Of a stretch of DNA of 64,000 nt, positions 58,506 through 64,000 are shown piece after piece; position 1 is the first letter of the stretch, and the number at the start of each line of letters is the position of its first letter. Source of the stretch: Paenibacillus rubinfantis (lineage in GTDB: Bacteria > Bacillota > Bacilli > Paenibacillales > Paenibacillaceae); assembly GCF_001486505.1 (NCBI RefSeq), contig NZ_LN909066.1:1158452-1222451 (forward strand). Direction: 5' to 3'. The notes beneath the pieces are model-generated. The model saw only the letters and a list, made by a program, of their open reading frames with translations, had not been told where the DNA came from and did no database searches. The position numbers and the translations under genes are program-made.

Positions 58506-61500
58506 CTAGACTAATTCTGCTACAATCCGGCGCACAGTGCCGGTGCGGATCTCTTCGGCCAACTCGCCGTCGATGACAGCACCGTCAACCGCAAGCTCCG
58601 TTCCATCCAACTTCTGCACCGCCAACCGGCGGATGGCCGCTTTATCCGCGCCATAAGTGTCTTTCTTGTGCGGGTTCCGGTAGACGACTTCCGTCGTACC
58701 CAGGAAGCGGAAAGACACCTCACCTTGCGCATCAAAGAGCCATCCAGGCAGGATCGGATTAAGCGCAAGCCGGAGCTTGCCCTCGTGCAAGCGGAAAACC
58801 CGCTTCCCGGCCATCATCGTCATCCACATGCTGAGGAACTCCGCGGTTGATCCGCTGAGCCGAGCGACATACCCGCGGCCATGGGTATCCGGATCCGGAT
58901 TGACGCTCGTCGCGATGAAGGAGGAGTTCTCCAGCGTGCTGCGGCCATACACCGCCGGATCGAGAAACGGAATCAACGAGGTGCGAAGCTCGGAGAAGAA
59001 CTCCTCAGTCAACCCGCTCTTAAGCAACGCCAGTAAGTACTTGTAGCTCATATGCAAGAAGACCGATTCCCGTTCCAGCCACCCCGGCGTAAAGGCGCGA
59101 ATCCGACCGATTTCATGGGTCTCCGCATCCAGGCTGACCGAGGTTTTATACATTTGAAGCCGGTCATCAAACAGGTCGCTGCGGCGAATCTGCTCATAGG
59201 TCCGTTTGGCTTCGCTTTGATCCTCAACCGTTTTCAACCAACGGGCTGGACCTTCCAGGAAATGCGGCAGCGGACGAACGGTAAACTTCTTCACGACCGC
59301 CTTCGGCAGGCCGTAACCGCTGATCACCGGCGCACCTTGGGCGTCCGTTACCGGCTCAAATTCCGCCGCTTCGAAGGCGAAGTACGTTGGCGTCACGCCG
59401 TCGCCCAAACGAATAGCTTCCTGGATGCCGCGCTCGATTTGCTTCAGCATACGCGTCGCCAGTTTGCCGACAGCTTGAAGCTCCAGCGAGGTTTCCGCCC
59501 CGCTGATCCCGAAGCGAATGGCTTCGCGGTACTTCTCGCGCGCCGCAGCCACCTGATCCCAGTAAGCAAACGGCTCCAGATTCCCCGCCAAGCGGGCTTC
59601 CAGCAGATCTCCCACTTCGCTAAGCAGGGCGGCGATTTCCTCCGGCACGGACACGGTCCGGCTGTTGCCGCCGGCTTCATGGCAAGCTTCCTGAACGAAC
59701 TTCAGCAGCCGCTTTAACTCAAACGTCTCGCTCATGCCCGAGCCAAACAATCCGGGCAATCCGTTCATCGCATCATTCCAGCCCGGTTTGTTCCCCTCCA
59801 TCTCCACGCCCATACCGAACGGATCCAGGGTGGCGAACTTGACCAGGCCCAGCGACAGCAGCTTCACGAACAAGGTCGTCCGGTAAATTTCCCCGCGGCC
59901 ATGCTCCGTTTTTAACCAGTTCGTGCTCTTTAGCGTCAGCCCCAACTTCGCCATTTTCTCTTCGTCGTGAACCAGCGCGCCGTATTGGCGAACGTGGCCG
60001 CCGCTGATCACATATTTCTCGCTGCGCGGCAGAACACGGGCCGGACTGTCGAAGTACGTATACTCCCGCTCACCGAACAACAGCTGTTCCTTGCGGTCCG
60101 GGAAAATATCCAGGTAGCTGTCGATCAGGTCCATATTGTACGTCCAGTGATCTGACCAGTAACCTTCCCCGAAGGAGGCTTCGATTTGCTGCTCGGCGAG
60201 CGACAGCACGCCGGTCAACAGCTCGTTCTCCTCCATAAGCAGCTGAACGCCGCGGTGGATGACCAGTGAGATGATTTTTCCCGGAGTAAACGAACCCCGG
60301 CACAAGGCAGCCAGTTCCTCCCGATGATCGGCAACTGCCTTCTCCAGGAAGGCGGACAGCTCTGCCGCCCGTTCTTCTGGAACCCGGAATGTGGTCCCCT
60401 CCACACCTAGCGGATTATAACCATCAGCCTGGATTAAGCTAAAGAACGTGCGAATATTAAACGTTCCGACCCGTGGATTAAAATACACGTCACTGCGCCG
60501 GTTTTGGTTGGCGTCTCGGAAGTTGCCGTTGCCCTGCGAATAAAATTCCGGGGCGATGGAGAAGAAATTGTAGTCCCGCTCTAGATCCCCGTGTTTGCGG
60601 GAATACAAATGGACGACAAACCCTTCCCGGCCGTTTTCGAAAATAAACGGATACCCGCCGCGCAGAAAATTGTCCAGATAGCTCTGACGGCAGTAGGCAT
60701 CAAATAGCGGCAGGGCCGTTTTCGTGGCGATGTCCGCGGTCAGCTCCTCGGTCAACTGACTGGCCTCCGCATGTTTGCGAGCGACATAAGCCGGGCTTGC
60801 GATCTCGGCCGCTTTGCGATTCAGCCGTTCCACGCTGTCGATATGCCCGATCAACGTGTGGAAGCGGCGGCTTTCACCGGGAGCCAGCTCCGCAGCCAAC
60901 GCCGAAAATCCGCAAGGCACCTTATTGGTGCAATACTGGGGCTCTGCGGTCAACGCTGCCAGCGAATGCTCGGCAAATCGGTCAGGGTAAGCCAGCGACG
61001 TATTATCGCCAAAAATAACGGCAAAATCCGCAATCGTCTTCAGCAGCTTCCCGTCCTCTCCAAAGGACAAGTAGAAATGGCCGCTTTGTACCTCGCTAAC
61101 CTCAGCCTCATCATGGGTGCTGGAACGGACCCGATAAAACGGAACCCCCTTCTCCAGATTGTCGACCTCCATCCAGCTGCGCAGGAGATTCCCGATTTCC
61201 TTATAACCTGCGTTCTCAACCCCGTAAGGAAGAATCTCCGGCATTCCGTCCAGCATCTCCAGCCGTACGGGCGCTCCGGAGATATTCGTAACCTCCACCT
61301 GGCGCACCAGGGCCGCATAATCGTCGTTAGGCACTTGAAAATAGCTGACCTTCACCCGAAGCCCCTGCGCTTCGTGGGTTTCCTCGATCGTCAGCTCGTT
61401 GGTCAGAATGCGCATGCGACGAATGGCCGACGGGTCGGGGGTGGCGCTTTGGAAGGGCTCGTAGATCCCGTTGTTCCCCTCGGCTTTAATAAACGTCCGA

Positions 61501-61733
61501 AAACCTTTCATCGCAACCGATTGGTAGGTGATGCTGGCCGGGGAGAATTCCATGATCGGGCTGTTTTTGTCCCGGATCCCAAAGCTGCATACCGCCTGTC
61601 CCCGGTTCACGTAAAACGTCCACATCGGAATCCCCTTCAAGCCGGCAAGGCCGGGGAGAAAGCTCGAGAACGGCTTCGCCCGGTCAAATTGCTCGATGAC
61701 GAACGCATTCTCCTCAAAAGCATAATTCGGCAT
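58506..61733 (-). CDS. Large beta-glucan/oligosaccharide phosphorylase (GH94/GH149/GH161-type)
   Basis: It is predicted to cleave a beta-glucoside with phosphate to give glucose 1-phosphate in the cytosol. The 1075-residue product (GGAGGGATA upstream) is much longer than cellobiose phosphorylase (about 800) and matches the long phosphorylases of GH149/GH161 or 1,2-beta-oligoglucan type. It has an N-terminal beta-sandwich, then an alpha/alpha barrel with GYWSDHWTYNMDLIDSYLDI and KPGWNDAMNGLPGLFGSGMSE; the latter matches the catalytic-Asp region (DWNDGMN) of GH94. It follows GH30 after 32 bp and probably splits the glucan fragments that the hydrolase releases. The linkage (1,2-, 1,3- or 1,6-) is not decidable here. 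Confidence 0.82.
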   Translation of the reverse strand: MPNYAFEENAFVIEQFDRAKPFSSFLPGLAGLKGIPMWTFYVNRGQAVCSFGIRDKNSPIMEFSPASITYQSVAMKGFRTFIKAEGNNGIYEPFQSATPDPSAIRRMRILTNELTIEETHEAQGLRVKVSYFQVPNDDYAALVRQVEVTNISGAPVRLEMLDGMPEILPYGVENAGYKEIGNLLRSWMEVDNLEKGVPFYRVRSSTHDEAEVSEVQSGHFYLSFGEDGKLLKTIADFAVIFGDNTSLAYPDRFAEHSLAALTAEPQYCTNKVPCGFSALAAELAPGESRRFHTLIGHIDSVERLNRKAAEIASPAYVARKHAEASQLTEELTADIATKTALPLFDAYCRQSYLDNFLRGGYPFIFENGREGFVVHLYSRKHGDLERDYNFFSIAPEFYSQGNGNFRDANQNRRSDVYFNPRVGTFNIRTFFSLIQADGYNPLGVEGTTFRVPEERAAELSAFLEKAVADHREELAALCRGSFTPGKIISLVIHRGVQLLMEENELLTGVLSLAEQQIEASFGEGYWSDHWTYNMDLIDSYLDIFPDRKEQLLFGEREYTYFDSPARVLPRSEKYVISGGHVRQYGALVHDEEKMAKLGLTLKSTNWLKTEHGRGEIYRTTLFVKLLSLGLVKFATLDPFGMGVEMEGNKPGWNDAMNGLPGLFGSGMSETFELKRLLKFVQEACHEAGGNSRTVSVPEEIAALLSEVGDLLEARLAGNLEPFAYWDQVAAAREKYREAIRFGISGAETSLELQAVGKLATRMLKQIERGIQEAIRLGDGVTPTYFAFEAAEFEPVTDAQGAPVISGYGLPKAVVKKFTVRPLPHFLEGPARWLKTVEDQSEAKRTYEQIRRSDLFDDRLQMYKTSVSLDAETHEIGRIRAFTPGWLERESVFLHMSYKYLLALLKSGLTEEFFSELRTSLIPFLDPAVYGRSTLENSSFIATSVNPDPDTHGRGYVARLSGSTAEFLSMWMTMMAGKRVFRLHEGKLRLALNPILPGWLFDAQGEVSFRFLGTTEVVYRNPHKKDTYGADKAAIRRLAVQKLDGTELAVDGAVIDGELAEEIRTGTVRRIVAELV

Positions 61734-61765
61734 ATGGCCTATCCCTCCGTTAAATAAATGATGTG

Positions 61766-63103
61766 TTAGCCTTGAATGATGTAGGTTGCGATCGAGTGGG
61801 CCGGCAGCGTCTCGTTGGCAGCTTCACCGCCAAGCTCCAGGGCAAACGGCAGCGCCTCATCGCTTTCGTTCTGCACGACGACCGCAATGCTGCCGTCCGG
61901 ATTGCGGAACGCCGCAGCCAGCAGCGACGGAGCCTCGGTATCCAAACCGATACGTACCGCTCCCGGTTGAATGTATTTGCTGAAATGCCCGATGTAGTAA
62001 TAAGAGCTGTTGTAATGAAGCGTATCGGTTGTGGTATCCGCGATGATCGGCGCATCGCATAGGTTGCCCACATGGTTCGGGCCGCCGGTTTCATCCAGCA
62101 CCAGGTTCCAATCCAGGAACCCTTCATTCCAGTTGTTTAGATCGCCAATGATATTGCGGCCGTAACGCTCGCCGGTAAACCATTCGCCCAACTTCACGCC
62201 CCCTTCCTGACAGCCTTCCGTAAACAGGAGATGCTTGTCGGGGAATAGCTCATGGACTTTGCCAACGTTCTCGAACGCTTCGCTGACGTACCAGTGGAAG
62301 CCGGTGCCCCACACATATTTAGCCGCTTCGGGATCGCTCAACACGGCGGAAGCCCGCTCGATCATAATGTCTCGGTTGTGGTCCCAAATCAGAATCTGAA
62401 CGTCCGCCAAGCCTTCCCGGTGCATCGTTGGCCCCAGATGATCGCGGACGAAATCGCGCTCCTCCTCACCGCTGTAGATACAGGAATCCCAGGTCTGAAC
62501 CGCTGCTGGTTCGTTTTGCACCGTAATACCCCAAATCGGGATTCCCGCCTCGCGGTAAGCTTGGATGAACTTCGTATAATACCGCGCCCACACCTCGCGA
62601 TATTCCGGCTTCAGCTGGCCGCCGTGGTTCATGTCCCCGTTGGTTTTCATCCAAGCCGGCGGGCTCCATGGCGAGGCCAGCATGGTGATGTCTTTCCCGG
62701 CCGTTTTCGCCGCATCGTGAACGAGCGGAATCACCCACTGGTGGTCCCGGGAAATATCGAACGTGTTCAGCTCAACATCGCCGTCCTCGATATACGTGTA
62801 GTTCTCAAGCGCGAAGTCACAGCTATGGATGTGCACACGTCCCAACGTATACCCCAGCCCCTCCTGCGGATCGAAATATCGGCGGATCACTTCCTCCCGC
62901 TTCTGTGGGCTGATCCGAGACAACGTATACGCGGCCGCTTCCGTAAAAGCACCGCCAAACCCCATCACCGTTTGGTAGGTTTGCTCCGGCAAGACCTTCA
63001 ACTTCCGTCCCGTACCAGCGCCGGATTGGACCGTCACTTCCCCTTGCGGCTGCATACGGTCAGCCGAGTCGCGCGATGTGAGTACTTTTAACCATTTTGC
63101 CAT
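61766..63103 (-). CDS. GH30-family glycoside hydrolase
   Basis: It is predicted to hydrolyse beta-linked glucosides such as beta-1,6-glucan or glucosylceramide-type substrates. The 445-residue product has no signal peptide, so it should act in the cytosol. The catalytic acid/base is Glu198 in WGITVQNEP and the nucleophile Glu296 in LLFTEGCQEG. The GFGGAFTEAAAYTLS start and MLASPWSPPAWMKTNGDM are typical of GH30. GGAGAGG precedes the ATG. It is the first gene of a two-gene operon with the phosphorylase. A cre site and a LacI-type operator lie just upstream. Confidence 0.93.
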   Translation of the reverse strand: MAKWLKVLTSRDSADRMQPQGEVTVQSGAGTGRKLKVLPEQTYQTVMGFGGAFTEAAAYTLSRISPQKREEVIRRYFDPQEGLGYTLGRVHIHSCDFALENYTYIEDGDVELNTFDISRDHQWVIPLVHDAAKTAGKDITMLASPWSPPAWMKTNGDMNHGGQLKPEYREVWARYYTKFIQAYREAGIPIWGITVQNEPAAVQTWDSCIYSGEEERDFVRDHLGPTMHREGLADVQILIWDHNRDIMIERASAVLSDPEAAKYVWGTGFHWYVSEAFENVGKVHELFPDKHLLFTEGCQEGGVKLGEWFTGERYGRNIIGDLNNWNEGFLDWNLVLDETGGPNHVGNLCDAPIIADTTTDTLHYNSSYYYIGHFSKYIQPGAVRIGLDTEAPSLLAAAFRNPDGSIAVVVQNESDEALPFALELGGEAANETLPAHSIATYIIQG

Positions 63104-63141
63104 CGTTAATCCTCTCCTTGGTTCACGTAATTGGCCATTCT

Positions 63142-63155
63142 TGAAATCGATTACA
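63142..63155 (-). promoter_or_regulatory. cre site (CcpA) upstream of GH30
   Basis: TGAAATCGATTACA fits the cre consensus TGWNANCGNTNWCA at every fixed position. It lies 39 bp upstream of the GH30 start, so catabolite repression of the GH30-phosphorylase operon is likely. Confidence 0.8.
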
Positions 63156-63217
63156 TTTCATGCAAGAGGCGCGCCGGAAGAATGCATCTGATCTCCAACT
63201 TTTGAAGAACGACGGGC

Positions 63218-63235
63218 ATCGAAACCGGTTTCGAT
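63218..63235. promoter_or_regulatory. LacI-type operator between the regulator and GH30
   Basis: ATCGAAACCGGTTTCGAT is a perfect 18-bp palindrome centred on CG, as expected for LacI-family operators. It lies between the LacI-like gene and GH30 (both on the minus strand), so local control of the glucan operon by that regulator is likely. Confidence 0.8.
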
Positions 63236-63264
63236 TTCTTGCAAAAAAATAGAGGCCGAGCTGT

Positions 63265-64000
63265 CTACAGCGATCGGCAAGAATCGCGAATGACCAGCTC
63301 CACCGGGATAACGTCCTGTTGCACGTCTTCCCCGCCTTCTATCGAATAGATTAACATGTCAGCCGCCCTGCTGCCAAGTACATATGTGTTTTGTCGTATC
63401 GTCGTTAAGGCAGGTGTTAAAAATTTCGCCATCTCGATATCATCGAAGCCAACCAGCGAGATGTCTTCCGGAACTCGCAGCCCATGCCGCTTCATCGCCA
63501 TCATGGCCCCAACTGCCAAGTTGTCCCCGGCCGCAAACACGGCGGTAGGCCGTTCGTCCGCTTGCAGCAGCTCCTCCATCGCCTTGCTGCCGCTCTCCAC
63601 GGTATAATCGTAGCTGCCTTGCACGATATGCTGCGGATGGATTGTCAGTCCAAGCTCTTGCATCGCTTGCCGATAACCGCTTAACCGCTGCTCGCCGGCA
63701 AAGGTGGGGCCGCCGCCGATATGCGCGATTTTCCGATGGCCCAGGGAATGTAAATAAGCCACGGCTTGCCGGACTCCTTCCGCATTATCCGAGTACACGG
63801 TGCTTTTTAAAGTGGATTCCTGGTCCAGCAGGACGCACGGAATATCAGATTCCAGCAGTTCCTGGAAATAAGGATCGGACGCATCCGGCAACACGACCAC
63901 AACGCCGTCGATGCCGCGGATTTTGCAGTGCTCCAGATAGCTGCTTTTCTTGCCGCCGATATCCTTGGAAATAAACATCAGGTCATACCCTTTGGAGGTG
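63265..64000 (-). CDS. LacI-family transcriptional regulator (5' end beyond window)
   Basis: This is the sugar-sensing C-terminal part of a LacI/PurR-type repressor. The frame is open through the window edge, so the N-terminal helix-turn-helix is not visible. The visible 244 residues have the periplasmic-binding-like domain: TSKGYDLMFISKDIGG, GIDGVVVVLPD, LGHRKIAHIGGGPTFAGEQRLSGYRQAM, FAAGDNLAVGAMMAMKRHGLRVPEDISLVGFDD and LTTIRQNTYVLG. It is the natural candidate to bind the palindrome at 63218-63235. The effector sugar is unknown. Confidence 0.92.
   Translation of the reverse strand, partial: TSKGYDLMFISKDIGGKKSSYLEHCKIRGIDGVVVVLPDASDPYFQELLESDIPCVLLDQESTLKSTVYSDNAEGVRQAVAYLHSLGHRKIAHIGGGPTFAGEQRLSGYRQAMQELGLTIHPQHIVQGSYDYTVESGSKAMEELLQADERPTAVFAAGDNLAVGAMMAMKRHGLRVPEDISLVGFDDIEMAKFLTPALTTIRQNTYVLGSRAADMLIYSIEGGEDVQQDVIPVELVIRDSCRSL

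Overview
The window is a chromosomal segment of a Gram-positive, endospore-forming Firmicute, most likely Paenibacillaceae (Paenibacillus or a close relative). Pointers are the gene order groEL-groES, tatC-tatA, moaC, ydiF-type ABC-F, tsaD-rimI-tsaB-tsaE, which matches the Bacillus subtilis ydi region. A CIRCE element, a forespore-type ku promoter, a YtaF protein, bactofilins and strong AGGAGG ribosome sites also fit. The DNA is fairly GC-rich. No rRNA, tRNA or CRISPR array was seen. Most functional names below come from recognising protein families by eye; no database search was possible.

Layout. 1-1690: groEL (cut by the window edge) and groES with promoter and CIRCE. 1691-3880: non-coding, with four tandem copies of a ~260-bp hairpin-rich unit. 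3881-9118: tatC, tatA, mogA, moaC, 5-formyl-THF cyclo-ligase and an ABC-F ATPase. 9119-9446: a cluster of DnaA boxes. 9447-16861: small metabolic and unknown genes (YciI-like, two lipoproteins, a membrane protein, cysteine synthase, rhodanese, AAC(3)-like, PNPOx-like, DUF6157) and a chromosomal ParM-like actin. 17084-18590: M23 peptidase plus bactofilin. 18659-21427: the t6A operon, with tsaB apparently broken. 21428-22577: repeat-rich gap. 22578-26346: NHEJ genes (ku, a stand-alone ligase and a stand-alone PrimPol) with two 7-bp arrays between ku and the ligase. 26376-29439: cardiolipin synthase and a second M23-bactofilin pair. 29497-35057: two ABC systems. 35180-36851: an IS3-family element with a broken orfA. 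36913-41514: glutamate synthase large subunit. 41947-51043: YhgE-like protein with TetR, a GT28-like glycosyltransferase, ThpR, a chemotaxis receptor, Dps, a DivIVA-domain protein and a WecA/TagO-like transferase. 51166-52170: orphan tatA and ytaF. 52301-55540: the most striking locus. 55813-58372: MFS transporter and winged-helix regulator. 58506-64000: a beta-glucan-type phosphorylase and a GH30 enzyme under a LacI regulator with cre and operator sites.

The locus at 52301-55540 looks like an unusual ComQXP-type signalling module. A class I isoprenoid-synthase-fold protein with two Asp-rich motifs (ComQ-like) is followed by an 80-residue precursor. The precursor has a nitrile-hydratase-type (NHLP) leader and ends ...AGIWE, much like the prenylated-Trp pheromone ComX of strain RO-E-2 (GIFWEQ). 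A convergent 7-TM histidine kinase without an adjacent response regulator lies next to it. I infer a prenylated-tryptophan peptide signal made from a proteusin-type leader and read by an orphan, possibly phosphorelay, kinase.

Other points for a second look: the 260-bp repeats; the DnaA-box cluster beside the ydiF homologue; the tsaB frameshift and deletion; telomere-like 7-mers between ku and its ligase; and the duplicated M23-bactofilin cassette.
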